Assembly (NCBI GenBank): GCA_024138015.1
Contig: JAMXBB010000011.1
Span: 70,355,308-70,419,307, forward strand
Direction of reading: 5' to 3'
Source of the DNA: Lumnitzera littorea
Taxonomy: Eukaryota > Streptophyta > Magnoliopsida > Myrtales > Combretaceae
Length of the DNA: 64,000 nt
Notes under the pieces: model-generated
What the model saw: the letters and a program-made list of their open reading frames with translations, nothing else
Told to the model about the DNA's origin: nothing
The model's database searches: none
Program-made: the position numbers and the translations under genes
Shown: piece after piece, positions 1 to 12,922 of the stretch
How positions within the stretch are numbered: position 1 is the first letter of the stretch
Layout of the letters: every line of letters starts with the position of its first letter

Positions 1-3000
1 CAAATACACCAAAAAGATCAAAACTTTAGCCATTTAAACTAGTTTCAAGGCAAAATTAGAAATGGAGTTTGTGCCCAAGATCTCAAATTTTGATGGGTTT
101 TGGCTACATAGAAGATTTTATTGTGGAGGTCAAAATGTAAGATGGAACATAATTGTTATTTATTTGTAGTTTTTGGGGAGGTGGTGATTTGATAATGGTG
201 AGTAAAGAATTGGGAAGTGTTGATTTTGATACTGTCATTTGATGCTGAGTCAAACATGTGGAGTTGTTAGAGTTGGGATTATATATTGAATATTGAAATT
301 TTATTAATCAACGATGTGTAACATCTCTCTCCCTCTCTCTCTCTCTCTCTGTCTCTCTCAAGCAGAAACTAGAAAGTCGTCGTCCTGGTGGGATTGAGTT
401 CCAATAGGTCGAAGGATTGTTAACGGGGAGAGATGCGCTTCGACTTGATTCCTCTCCCCAGGTACAGAATACATATACTTGCCTGTTTTTGTCAACTTGG
501 TATCGTTATGAACATGCAAAATCTGAATTACTAAGAGGAAAATTGCAATCAAGTTTTCCGGTTTTTCTTTTTTTTTTTTTTCTTTTTTAATTAAGCACGA
601 TGTACCTAGGTTGTATATACATAAATAAAAATATCAATACATGAAATGTATCATCGAATAATCGCAATCAATTCCCTTGAAAGTTTTTTAGTGAAAAACA
701 TATAACAATTAAAATATTAATTATATCTCTTAATACATTCATTTATTTTTAATGGTCCATCTTAATTAAAAAATGAAATATTTAAAACAATAAATATGAT
801 ATAAGTGGGAGAGAGAAAAAGAATATTATTTTAAAATTGCTTATTTGCTGTTATATTACTGTAGCACATATTTTAATACATTTTCTCTATATATTTTAGG
901 GATAAATGATGAAAATATATTAAAGAGACTAAAAGCCTATTAAGACTTAAATAATAGATGCATATATAATTTTTAATTTTTTATACATATTTTATCAATA
1001 TTAGAATGTTAAAGATCTAAAACGTTTCTCTTTTAAATCTTAATAAGTACTTTCAATAGGGCCACATGAAATTAAAAAAATATCTTCAACATCTTAGTTT
1101 AACCTATAGTCCTCGAGTACTTAATAAATTAGACAAGACCCTATGCCGTATGTAATATTGGTGTAGAATGCACTTAGACGAAATGATTTATCACAATTAA
1201 TGAGTTTTCTGCTGTCAGATGATAAACTAATTTACTTCATTCTTTGGCTATTAGAATCTCATTGCATTCTCCTATAATTATTTCAATAATAAATGATAGA
1301 TTAAAAATGTCTTATCAAAATTGAATCACAATTAACGTATTAATAATATATATTTGTAAATTACTATAACTATATAATGTAATTTTTTTTTTCTCCACAA
1401 TGAAGGTAAGGACCATCATAAGCATGAAAAGTTTTGTTATTTTATATTAAATTATGTAAAGTTACAACTATCTTAAATTTATATCATTTGCAAAAATGTA
1501 GTGACTCTCAAAAAGAGAAAAAAAAAAACTTTGAAATATAAAGGATGTTTAAAGCAAGAATCTTCTTATATGTATATATGTTTTTAAATTGATAACACGT
1601 GTCTTAAAAAGCTAATGCATGAAAATTTAAGCAACTTCTTTGTCTAACTTGTTGACAAATATCACACTGTCACACTGACATAAACAGCCCATCATACTTT
1701 GGTCAAAGAAAAAAAAAAAAAAAAAAACAGCCCCTCATGCATTAATACATTAGTACAAGTATGCAAAGCTCGGAACCTATTAAATCAATAACATTTCAAT
1801 ATCAATACAATTATCCATTTCTCACATCATCATCATTTGTATACAACATTTCTTCACAGATACAAACCACTGAAGAATTTAATTACTTAATTCTATTCTA
1901 GAATAACCTATATGATAAATCCTGCTGTTGCAATATCATCATTCTCGCTTCTAAGTATGATATTGAAAAACTATACACATGCAACAATTTGTTGAGGGAA
2001 AAAAAATATATATTTCATAAAAAGCAAGACTAGAGATGAGCAAGTACAATATTCGTAAGGTATAAAGCTTTATTCACACTCTGCCATGTAGATACAGATT
2101 CTCAAACTTTACTATCGTACTTTACCTTATGGTATTATGAAATTATCATGTTTCCTATACTTTAAAAATTATACAGGATATAAACTTTTCTATAGAACTT
2201 ATAAATCTTTTTCCTTATAGATTTCAATATAACTATTTTCTATTTATTTTTTTTTCCTTCCAATTTCTTTTATTTATTTTTCTTTTTAATTATTTTATTC
2301 ACCAATCATTATAATACAAATTCAACAATTTTAGTGAAATCTCAATTTCAAATTGAAATACTAAATAAATAATTATAAATGAGACTCATTTAGGAGATTC
2401 ATTTATTTTGGCAATAAGAGGATTCATATATTACAAATTATAATATTTCAATCTATAGTCACTATAATGATTCTTCATGCATCACAATTATTAAATCCTA
2501 ACTTATCGATAATTCTTTTTCGAACTTAGTACAAACCTTAATTTTGGATAAGGGAAAAAGGTAAAAATACAAATCTCGACTAAACCTTGACTTGAATAAC
2601 TTTATATAAATTTATTACCAAAGATTTTTTAGACCTAATATAAAGAAATTATTGCATCAAAAGAAAATACGTTAATAATATATTTTATTTAGGTGATTTT
2701 ATGCAAATTCTTTTTTTTTTTTTAATTTTAGTAGAGTTAGACTTAGTAAATAAGGAAGATAGAGTGAAAAGATAAATGCAATAAAAAAAAAATCAATGAG
2801 GAAGAAACCGATATGAGAACATCAAGTTTAGTTTAGGCAACTCATGAGTTGCATTTTGTTATTTTATTAAGCTTATACAAATGAAATGGTATTCTTTTTT
2901 ATTTATTAATTTTATTTAATTATTATTACGAAGTAGGTACAAAATATCTTAAAACTTGTATCCTATATACTTCACAATACAGACTTCAAGATGGGTATAG

Positions 3001-3348
3001 AGTACTCTAACCCCATACTTGTACTCTATCTTATAAATATAAGTTTCAAAAAATTACTATTCGAAACATACCCTATGATCTTAAATACTTAGCCGAAGCT
3101 CTATCTAGTTGAACAAGATCCGAGTGAGTATTTTGCACAACAAAGTTACATGCTCACTCTTAAATGAGACAAAATCAAATACAATAGCAACTACATACAT
3201 ATGCACATGAGAAGCAAAATGCAAAACAACACATAATACCAAGACAACAAACAACTATTTCTTATATCATTTAAGTAAGGCAAACAATATATTCTTAACG
3301 TCCAAGACATGGAGTAGCCCTGCTTCCCTAGCACACGATATACAATAA
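1..3348. other. intergenic, AT-rich, no gene seen
   Basis: Both strands contain only short chance reading frames, with no recognisable domain or splice-linked exon series. There are poly-A/T runs (for example near 565-585 and 1709-1727) and a CT microsatellite. A slightly more GC-rich stretch at about 360-480 could be an exon or a UTR, but no protein match is recognisable. Confidence 0.6.
322..359. repeat. (CT)n microsatellite
   Basis: Nearly pure CT dinucleotides interrupted by single CC and GT steps. On the minus strand it reads GAGA, a motif common in plant 5' leaders, but no gene can be attached to it. Confidence 0.9.
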
Positions 3349-3370
3349 ATATATATATATATATATATAT
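3349..3370. repeat. (AT)11 microsatellite
   Basis: Uninterrupted AT dinucleotides. It produces a Tyr/Ile-rich chance reading frame on the minus strand that is not a gene. Confidence 0.9.
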
Positions 3371-5340
3371 GAAATTGCAACCTGAAACTTGTCTCATCCT
3401 CAGTTCGGCACCAATGATTACCAACCACATAATCTTAAAGCCCATCCTACAATAGGCGGTCAACATCCAATCCATGTCTTAGCTAGCTAAAATGTTTATA
3501 CTAATCTCAACACCTATAAATATCAGCCTCTTTGTACCAAATGTTTTACACTAAACTGGTGACAAATGTTTAGTCATTGACTCGTTAATCCATAATGGTT
3601 ATTAGCCTTGATGCACACTTAACGAACATAAACACCAAACATTTAATTAAAAGTTAAATATTCATGAAATCCATTATCTAAACCTAGCATGCTCAATCAT
3701 TAGATATATCATTTCTTTATTTGCCCTATTTTCATATAAATACTTAACAACTTGTGTTTTCTCATTCCAAATTATCATAGTTTAACAACTTAATTAATTT
3801 CAGTAATCTACTCAAACTTTTATTTTGATTTATTCATTGGATTAGTTTAAGGTCAAGGAAAATTTTTAGTTAATAATATTTTAACAATTCAAAAGAATTA
3901 GGTAAGCCTTTAGGGGCACTCTACAGTAACTCAATCAATCGAGTTTAATGAGTAATCAATCTAATTTATAATTAGATCAACCATATTACTAATTAGGCTA
4001 CTCAAATGTATTCGATTAAACCATTTATTTAACTTCTCTTCCTCCTAAATATACTTCTTCTTCTTTTTTACTCATTTAAGTCTTAAGAATTACCCTATGA
4101 TACCATAGGACATTATTATTAATTCATCTACAAAGATTGTCTATCTTGTTATCACATCACCTAAACTTTAATTATTACCTAGCTTATTAGATCCTATTTT
4201 CACAACTAACCTATCGGATTAGAAGTATGCTGATCCATCCATCTTAACATATTCCTAAGCTTAAATATAATAGGGTATTAGACTTTTCTATTAATAAAGT
4301 TATACAAAGCATTTTATCTTTCAACTTCATAGTAGAGTTTTAGGATCTTCTACGTTTAGATTAAATCGACTGGATCTTTGTTTTGCAATTCTAATTCTTG
4401 ATTTGATTTACAATTTTTTTAACATTTATGGTTCAAATCTTGTACTTCTAAACTATGGTTTTAAGATTTTAGATATCAACTTTAGTTTTGGGTTATCTAA
4501 AGCTCATGATGTAATCTAATCTTCAAATTTTATTAAATTCAACTTTTAGGAATTTTAGAAACATACTTGTTGTGTCGTAGCCTTTGAATAGTTTCCCCAT
4601 CAATCAAAGTAAATAATTTCTTGTTAAAGTGAAATTTGAGGAACACCCTTAGCTTTGTTTATAGGTTAAGGACGGACAATCATATTGTGTGAGCTATTCT
4701 TTATTAAGTAGAGTTTTCCTAAACTATTGAGTTTTCATTCAATTTAATTTATCTTACTTAAAGCCATCCAATTTAGGCGTATATTTTGATATGATGTAAT
4801 TATTTTCATTTTGATTTTCTTCATACGTTCTTTTTATTTTATTAACTCTTTTTATTACTAGATTACGGGTATTTTCGTCCATCCATGTTCCAATTAGAAA
4901 CAGTAGAAAAGCTTCTGTTTGTCAAAATTTATAATAACAATCTTCATTCTTCAAAAATCAATGTGTTAGGTGGTCAAAATTTTATAATTGGTTTTGATAA
5001 ATGAACAAAGAAGCCCCCTAATAGTTTTAATATTAGCTAGCTAAAAGGAAAAAATAAAATAAAATAAAATAAAAAGAAGAAGTCTAGTGAAAACTGGCCA
5101 TAAACTAAAATTTACATGCTTCTAAACATGAAATACCCTTCTGTTCAATTATATCAATGAGTTCAACCCCTATAAAGGACAACAATATGGTGACAAAGTA
5201 AATACTAAAGAATATGAAATAGTTTTACTAAAAAGAGAACCTAATCTAAAACTGTAAAAGGCCTAATATTATTTTGGGTTTTGAGCCTAGTAAACACTTA
5301 GATTTAACTTTTTAGATTAAAATGATAAGATATAGAGTCA
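3371..5340. other. intergenic, no gene seen
   Basis: AT-rich sequence without long frames or recognisable protein similarity. It holds a short (AAAAT)n run at about 5047-5073. Confidence 0.6.
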
Positions 5341-6400
5341 AATTTATGTATTTAAGATGATGGGAAAGATTCAACATGAACAAGATTATTGGACCAACCC
5401 GCCTACTCATATCCTTTATCAAAAAGGTTCATGTACATAAGGAGGCCTTCAAAAGGCCTAAATGCAAAAGAAGCCAATGAAAGAGGTCCATTAAAAGGAT
5501 GGTTAATCTCAACTGTTAATGGTTAATGTAGACTCATTCATTAGGTCGATGAAAGGGTGAATTGGGAGAGGCCCTCACAAGCACGGTCCAAGGCTGGTTC
5601 AATTGGCTTGTGAACCTTTTTTTTTGGGGTGGGGAGGGGGGGTGGGGTATCCTCTTTTTTTAATCTCTTATGGAATTTTCTTAATCCACTTTCTATTTGT
5701 TTCTCTACTGTGAACTAAAAAATTTATTTTTGGAATAATTTTTTTTAATATCCCAAAATAATTCATTTTATCATAATGATGTTATATCACAAAATTTAAT
5801 AACAATGGCCAATACAAATTTGCAACCAAAAATGGACTCCCAAATAGTTTTTAAAAGAAAAATTAGGCCCATTGGTTTGTAACCCGACCTAGTGGCTTAG
5901 CAACCTCGAATCGCTATTATTGTTAAGGCCGGCGATTCAAGCTATGGTTCAGTCCACCTAAGTATGAGTCTTATCCAATTTACGATTTGGAACTAACCTT
6001 ACATAAGTTTAGGTCAATGCGATCTAATAGATGACCTTGACTTCTACACTCTATAAATACACAGACTCCCTCTTCATCTAAGACATCAAGAATTTCGTAA
6101 AAGTATTGTCATGCTGCTTAGTCCTTGCTTTAAAGATCAAATGATTGATTATTTGAAAAAATACACCACCTTTCATTGTTAATAGTAAAGTTTAATGTAT
6201 TGAGCTCCTTTACTTGTTACAAGTATGCTAAAGCTCTTGAGATCACCTGCTTCTCTTCCCTATTTTATTCACTCTTATGCATTCCTTATGTGCCATCTAC
6301 ATCATTCCTTTTAAGTCACTTACAGTGCATAGCATACATAGTATGCATATGACCATCTTGATCGAATCCATACAACCATTAATCATATCAACAAAGTTAG
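5341..6400 (+). other. possible LTR-like remnant
   Basis: This stretch is less AT-rich than its flanks. It has a TATA-box-like CTCTATAAATAC at about 6050-6061 followed by a CT-rich leader, the layout of a plant LTR U3/R region. I found no second LTR, primer site or coding frame, so this is only an inference from composition and the TATA context. Confidence 0.25.
5626..5647 (+). other. G-quadruplex-type G run
   Basis: Four G tracts of at least four (G4, G4, G7, G4) are separated by single T or A bases. This meets the usual intramolecular G-quadruplex pattern with the shortest possible loops. It directly follows a T9 run in otherwise AT-rich DNA. Whether it folds in vivo is not shown. Confidence 0.75.
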
Positions 6401-6638
6401 AAAAGTATTTTGCACAAAATAAGTTCAAAGGCTCAAATGTAAACCCTTTCTAAATTTTTTATGATTGGTTGGATATTTTATAAAAGAACAAGTTCACCTT
6501 TTGATTTTAGGATAAAAATTTTACTTTTTTCTTTTCTTTTACTTGGAGCCTCTTATAAATTGTTCAACATAAGACTACCAAGAGGATGAATGGAAATCCT
6601 TTTCTAAACATTTTCTAAATCCAAAACCCCATTTTGAA

Positions 6639-6640
<2 letters not shown>

Positions 6641-6687
<47 letters not shown>
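6641..6687. repeat. compound (CA)n(TA)n microsatellite
   Basis: About 16 CA units run straight into about seven TA units, at the outer edge of the inverted repeat arm that begins near 6690. Confidence 0.9.
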
Positions 6688-6689
6688 GT

Positions 6690-7748
6690 ATAACATACTT
6701 CTGTAACTATACAAACACCCCCTATGCTCAAAATTGAGCAATTACACTCCTAAAATGGATTTGGAGCCCACATTACTTAAACGATATATATATGTAGAGA
6801 GAGAGAGAGAGATTTATTATGTGTATATATTAATAATATATATTTATATTAGATTCATGTATTATAATTGATATTATTATAGTACTACACGTAATTTATA
6901 ATGTACCCATAGTTATAATATATAAATTTGAAATTATATATATATAAATATATAATAAACTATCTATGAGATCATAATAATCTTTGTATGTTGAGCTATC
7001 ATGTGATAATAATTCTTTAGCTATTAATAAAAAAAGGCAAACATTAGTGCTTTACCTTATTTCAACTTTCTATTGATTTTTGTATGTTAAACTGAACCAA
7101 ATATGTATTGTATTCATTGAGAAGAGGAAATTAAACTTGATTATCTAATTAGAGAGATTAATATCATTTTGAAATTTAAAATGAAGATAAAGATAGGTTA
7201 AAAATATGGCATTATGAACTTATTAATTTCTCAATTAATATCAAATTATTAATGCAATTGTAAAATGTATTACAAAAAAAGTATAATGTACTAGCTTAAC
7301 AAATATTTATAAAAAAAACAAATAAAAGATGTGAATATTAAAATTTATCAATAGTAAAGAAAATTTTGCATATATTTATTTACATTTGAATATACGTAAA
7401 CTTGGGCATGTTTTTGAATCAGCCTTAAACCATCACCAACCTGGGTAAGTCGATTCACAAGTCGAGAACTGATGGTCTATGGGTCAGTTCCTAAACCCGT
7501 AAACTTTAACACCTAATCATTTTATAAAAAATAAATTTTAATTTAAAATAAATTAATACATATTTAAACTAAGAAAAATGAGCTTAAGGATTATAAAGTC
7601 TTTAAACCATTTATGAAATAGTTATTGAGATTTGCATCTATTTATACAACTATATCCAAATTGAATTGTAGTATTAGTAATGTAAGATAAAAAATATAAA
7701 AGTCACAAAGAAGTTCAAAAGATAAAAAATAATCCTACATTACTAAGG
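6690..7748 (-). repeat. repeat family R1, inverted arm
   Basis: The reverse complement of this stretch aligns nearly end to end with 9878-11065. Shared landmarks in the same order include a CACATTCCTTA start, a TACAATTCAATTTGGAT block, a TATATGCAAAATTTTCTTTA block, TTTAAATTTCAAAATGA, AACATACAAAAA and TATAATTTCAAA. Identity is roughly 75-80% by eye. No coding capacity is evident. The repeat family is unnamed here and may be part of a large non-autonomous element. Confidence 0.8.
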
Positions 7749-7946
7749 AATGTGATTTTTCTTTTGATTAAAAGTTTATATACCTCAAACCAAACATATT
7801 TTTGAGGCATACATATTGCTTTTTATTAATTACACATTAAATATAGTGAATGGGAAATACCATTTTCTTGTTCATATGAAAGTAGTTTAAATTTTCAATT
7901 ATTAATGTTATTTCATATTTTTAGTTTTTAATTTTAATTTTTATTA

Positions 7947-8178
7947 GGAAAAACTACACTTTTAGTTCTTGAACTTTAATTACTTTTTCGAATGGAGTCC
8001 TCAAACTTTCGAAAAGATTGCAAAAAGGTCATCTGTTAGTAAACCATTAGTTTTTCAATTAATGAATAACTCTTTTACAAACTTTTTGAAAGTTTGAGGA
8101 TTAAAATAGAAAAAATAAAAACTGTAGAACTCAATTAAAAAAAGTAGCAAAGTTAAAGGACTAAAATTTTAATTTTTA
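7947..8178. mobile_element. foldback MITE, copy 1
   Basis: About 230 bp whose ends are imperfect inverted repeats. The left end reads ACTTTTAGTTCTTGAACTTT and the right end, on the opposite strand, reads ATTTTAGTCCTTTAACTTT. The interior is also partly self-complementary (CTCAAACTTTCGAAAAG against CTTTTTGAAAGTTTGAG). It is non-coding. The second copy at 8924-9214 confirms a family. The superfamily is not assigned. Confidence 0.7.
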
Positions 8179-8923
8179 ATTTTTTTTATTTTTCATCCTT
8201 TGTTAATTTTTCTAGCAAAAAAAAAAAAAACTACAACTTAATGAATTAGAATAGTTAATTGTTGTTAGATAAAATATTGGTAAAAAAATTATTTATCTTA
8301 TCATAAATATAATCATTATTTATATTTTTCTATCTACAAATGTATAATGATATTCTAACTAACTTTGCATAATATCATTAAATTAAATATGATAATTGTT
8401 TGTGATCGCTATTGTTTATATAATTTAATAATTAGAATAAGTATCAAATAATTTATGTAGTTACTTTGTTAATACTAATCTCCTAAAGAGATGGACTTAA
8501 TTCTAATTCTTTCCCCTTAAATTGTTGTAATATATAATATAGCTAGGGAGAGAAAAAAAAAACTATTGTTATATGTAAATTTAAAAGAATTATAAAATTA
8601 AATGTGATTTGATTATATTAAGAATGCTAAATTGGATTGTTGATTATTTGAAGTATTTATTAACCAAAATGAAAAAAATACATCAAAAAGACTAAATTTT
8701 TTCCCTATCTTTTCATTTTAGGATTTTATATTTTCATTTTTTTCTCCATTCTAAGATTTAAATTCTTAAAAACGAACAAAATTAGCATATTTGTTTTTCT
8801 ACGTTATAAATACCATTAAAAATCATGTCTTAAAAGAACAAATATGTATGTATGTATGTATATATATAAGCATAAGTTGTAAATTAAAACACAAATAAAT
8901 ATATAGATCTTAAAAGGAAAGAA
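8179..8923. other. AT-rich spacer, nothing recognised
   Basis: Non-coding AT-rich sequence between two foldback elements. It holds a short (TATG)n/(TA)n stretch near 8844-8867. No homology to the neighbouring R1 blocks was noticed. Confidence 0.5.
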
Positions 8924-9214
8924 GGGAAAACTCATATATTACACTTTTAAACCTCAAACTTTGGCACATTTCTAATTGAGTCTTCGAACTTTCATTTTTT
9001 CTATTTTGATTCTCAAACTATCGAAAAGTTTATAAAAGAGTCATATGTTAGTTTTTCCATTAAAAAAACAACTCTTTTACAAACTTTTAGAAATTAACGG
9101 ATAACTCTTTTGTAAATTTTTGGAAAGTTTGAAGACTGAAATAGAAAAAATAAAAGTTTGATGACTTAATTAGAAAAAAGTATTAAAGTTTGAGGACTAA
9201 AAGTATAGTTTTCC
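8924..9214. mobile_element. foldback MITE, copy 2
   Basis: About 290 bp bounded by GGGAAAACT and AGTTTTCC. Its right end, read on the minus strand (ATACTTTTAGTCCTCAAACTTT), matches the left end closely. The core ACTCTTTTACAAACTTTT / GAAAGTTTGA is shared with copy 1 at 7947-8178. It is non-coding and must have been mobilised by another element's transposase. Confidence 0.75.
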
Positions 9215-9877
9215 TTTTTATTATATTGTACTTTTTTGTCTTTATTTATTTATTTTTGTTTTTTCCTTTTTTTTTAAGCATCAAACTCGTTAGGTGAGGT
9301 AGGTCCAATGTAATGACGTTGTGTAGGTTGGACTCGTACTGTTGGTTCCAAGGCTAGTCATAGAATCGATAATCTAGTTTTTAGGCAAGTTACCATTCTA
9401 ACTAGCTTCATGCCTAAGTCTAAATACATATATGGTGTTTGCATCATTAGCTGGTACATATTACTTACAACATGTTTTTTTTTATTTTTTTATTATACTA
9501 AATATACCAGCTCATGTCTAGATTGACATATTTATATGTATTTATTATATTTGTATATATGTATTTTATTTATATAAATAATTTCAAAATTATATATTAT
9601 AACTATAAGTGCATTATAAATTATGTATAGTACTATAGTAATATTAATTATAATATATAAATCTAATGTAAATATATATTATTAATATATATACACATAA
9701 TAAAGTTATATATATTCAGCCAATATATATAATTATTTAAGTAATGTGAGTTCCATATCCATTTTGGGGATGCAAGTGCTTAGTTTTAAAAATTGGGGGT
9801 ATTTGCACAATTATAGATATTTATAGGGAAGGTTCATGTATTACCAAATATATATATATATATCTCACATTCCTTAA

Positions 9878-11065
9878 AAATATGGGACTATTTCTTGTCT
9901 CTTGAATTTCTTTGTTACCTCTATATTTTTTGTCCCATAGTCCTAATAGTACAATTCAATTTGGATGTAATTGTGTATAAATAAATATACATCTCAAAGA
10001 TTATTTCATAAATGGGCTAAAGGTTTAATCCTTAGGCTCCATATTTTAAAATATTTATTAAATTATTTTGAATTAGAATTTTACTTTTATACAAAAATAG
10101 TTATTATGATTCATTGGTCTAATTAGCCCATGAACTGTCGGTTCTTAAGAGTTGGCCTACCTAAGTTGGTGTCGGTTTTGGGCCAATTCAGAACCATACC
10201 TAAGTCTATTATATTCAAATATAAATATAAATAAATATATGCAAAATTTTCTTTAACATTGATAAATTTTAATATTTGCATTTTATTTGTTTTTAGTTAC
10301 AACTATTTGTTGAGCAAGTATATTGTACTTTTTTTATAATATATTCTACAATTGCATCAATAATTTGATATTGGATGAGAAACTGGTAAATTTTTTATTA
10401 GTCAACAATTTCATAATGCTATATTTTTAACTTGTCTGTATCTTCATTTTAAATTTCAAAATGAAATTAATATTAAGAAATAATCCACCTAAAAAAAAGA
10501 AAGAAAGAAAGATAACCTTAATCTTCATTTTAGTTAGATAATTATAGTACAAAATTGTTAGGACTCTTCATAACATAATGAAATTTTTCAAACTGAATGG
10601 TCAAGATTAATTTATGCTTTCTAATGAATAGAAGACAAATTTGATTCTATTTAACATACAAAAACCAATAGAAAACCTACGCAAGGTTAAGCACTAAAAT
10701 TTACCTTTATCGACTAAGAATTTTTATCACGTAATAGCTCAATCATGGAAAGATTACGATGCACAGCCATTATAATCTCATAAATGGTTTATTATATATA
10801 TTTTGTATATATAATTTCAAAATTGTATATTATAATTATGAGTGCATTATAAATTATGTGTAGTAGTAGAGTAATATTGATTAAAATATACAAGTCTAAT
10901 GCAAATATATATTATTAATATATACATGCAATAAATATATATTATGTTATTATTTAAGTAATGTGGGTTCCACATCTATTTTAGAGATGTAAGTGCTCAA
11001 TTTTGAGAATGAGGATTATCTTTGCAATTATGAAAGTCTATAGGGAAGGTTTGTAGAAGTTGCCT
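9878..11065 (+). repeat. repeat family R1, direct arm of the palindrome
   Basis: Partner of the inverted arm 6690-7748 (see landmarks there). The two arms are separated by about 2.1 kb. The last 300 bp (about 10790-11065) also match 9540-9840 and 13380-13680 directly, so that 3' block occurs four times in the window. Confidence 0.8.
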
Positions 11066-11113
11066 CTTTTCCTTTTGGTAAAAGTAAGTTTATATATATA
11101 TATAAGACCAAAG

Positions 11114-12922
11114 TAAGGCTGGTAATTTGGGATACGACCCATTAATCCAGACACGACATGGGATATAAACGGGTTGGACTTGTTTAAACATGGAAAAATT
11201 CATGTTTAGGTTTGCATTTAACTTATGGACCTATTTATGAACTTGTTTATTAAATAAGTTCCACAAACATGTCATGAGTTCCACCCATGAACTCGCTTAA
11301 TATTAAAATAACCAAAGTTATGTAGCATTTGATTGTAAAAACGTGATATAATAAAAAGAATTGGATAAGATAAATATAAGAAGGATTAGACACTATAAGC
11401 TTATTATACAATTTTTAATTTATACATTATTGTATACAAAATTTTGTATTATCCCTTATTTGGTATACGTAAGTAATGGATTTGATATTATGTTTGATAT
11501 TTATATCCTCAACATTGTCCAATACATATTTTAATATTATTTGAAATATGATTTGAACGAGTTATTAAATTTATATAATTAAACAAATTATATATAATAT
11601 TAAATAAAAAGTTTTAGATTTGCTAGCTATTAATAAATTAATTAAATATATTATAAATAAATAATTTAAAAATATTATATTTATTTTTTGAGAAGAAGTA
11701 AACAACAATGAATTTGGATGGGTATTTTTATGAATGCAAAATATTTTTGTTTTTATCATGAAATTTCATTTTTGTACAATGGTGTAGATAGAACAAAATT
11801 TAAACCTTTTTTTTAGTTCATCAACCTAGTTTTTTGTTTAGTTACCAAGTAAAATTATAAAGTAAATCTAAAATAAAATTTTTTGTTTAATTTAGTACCA
11901 TAAAAATTACACAACTAAATGCTATCTTAAAAAAGTAATATTTTCTATTTTTCCATGGATAGAATGGTACGAAAATAAGTCCAAATATTGATAACAATAA
12001 GTCAAGGGCTCATAATTCTATTAATGATGAATGGATAAATGATTTACAAGTAATTTTACCTTTTACAAATACATATATAGGATTTAAATTTATTTCATTT
12101 ATTATGATGCTTATAATTTTTACTTTATTTAGGAATTTTAATCTTTTAAAAACATGTAAACACTTATAAGTGCAAATAAATTTGGATTAAAGCTATATTT
12201 GTGTAAAGAGCGGCACATGATGGCTAAATCAAGTATTTTAAGTTATTAGAATACTAATCAGTCTTAATATACTTAAGTTACAAAAATAACATGTGATATC
12301 TTGCACATATTGGTATCTATGATAGTTTTTGAATCCGTATTTAGTATGCAATCAAATTATTGTCAACATAGGAGTCCATTGAAGCTAGAATCTATGAAAG
12401 CACTTTTATGTGTAAAGGATTTTTATGTAGAATGTAATAAACTAAATTATTTTTATAAATATTTCCACTTTATTTAATTTTTATTAGTACAATTTTTTCA
12501 AATGTAGATTTTGTAATTGTCTCCCTACAAAAATAATTATTAATAGTAATATAACATTGAAACATACTTCAACTTAGTATTAAGACATTATATAGGTAAT
12601 CAATATTTAGTCTTGTTACATTTGATGGGATTTTGCTTTATTAAAATTTTGTTAAATTGTAATTTTATGTATAAGTGTTAAAACTATAGCATTATTATTT
12701 ACAAAATGTTAATTTTTATGATTGTAATTCTCTCTATGAATTTATAACTATCTTATATATTTAATTATAACTTTTTAACTTATAATCTCATTCAACCTAA
12801 ACACGAAATACATTTCTTAAACATGTTTGGTTACAAGTTAATGTTGTTAATGTTTTAAAAAATATAAACTTATTTAAACATGGACACGAGACATAACGAG
12901 TTAAGATGAATTGCTTGCCTTA
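11114..12922 (+). mobile_element. hAT-like non-autonomous element, copy 1
   Basis: The element begins TAAGGCTGGTAATTTGGG and ends, read on the minus strand, TAAGGCAAGCAATTCA, giving short inverted ends of the TAGGGnTGGCAATT type. The flanking 8-mers GACCAAAG (11106-11113) and GACCTAAC (12923-12930) match at six of eight positions, fitting an aged 8-bp hAT-type target duplication. The body is collinear with the element at 31706-32924. It contains no transposase frame. A second foldback element is nested inside at 11320-11928; without it the element would be about 1.2 kb, the size of the other copy. The superfamily is inferred from duplication length and ends. Confidence 0.8.
11320..11928. mobile_element. 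nested foldback element, TAGCATTTGATTGT type, copy 1
   Basis: Its left end TAGCATTTGATTGTAA is the inverted counterpart of its right end TTACACAACTAAATGCTA. The last 180 bp (about 11750-11930) align directly with 19060-19240. It interrupts the hAT-like element: copy 2 of that element (near 31880-31930) passes through the same position without this insert. It is non-coding. The minus-strand frame at 11571-11759 is a chance frame inside it. Confidence 0.75.

Larger units (their letters stand above)
7749..9850 (+). repeat. repeat family R1, direct copy interrupted by foldback elements
   Basis: The first part (to 7946) aligns directly with about 11071-11113 joined to 12923-13080. The last part (about 9230-9850) aligns directly with about 13090-13680. 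The shared blocks include GTACATATTAC, TTATACTAAATATA, TAATTTCAAAATTATATATTATAACTA and AAGTAATGT. Two small foldback elements (7947-8178 and 8924-9214) and unmatched AT-rich DNA lie between the matching parts. Confidence 0.65.

Noticed and set aside
358..552. 64-codon minus-strand frame beside the CT repeat
   Set aside because: No recognisable motif, and the start region is low complexity.
5880..5960. tRNA-like TTCAAGC and clover-like segments
   Set aside because: No acceptor-stem pairing or correctly spaced A and B boxes could be made out.
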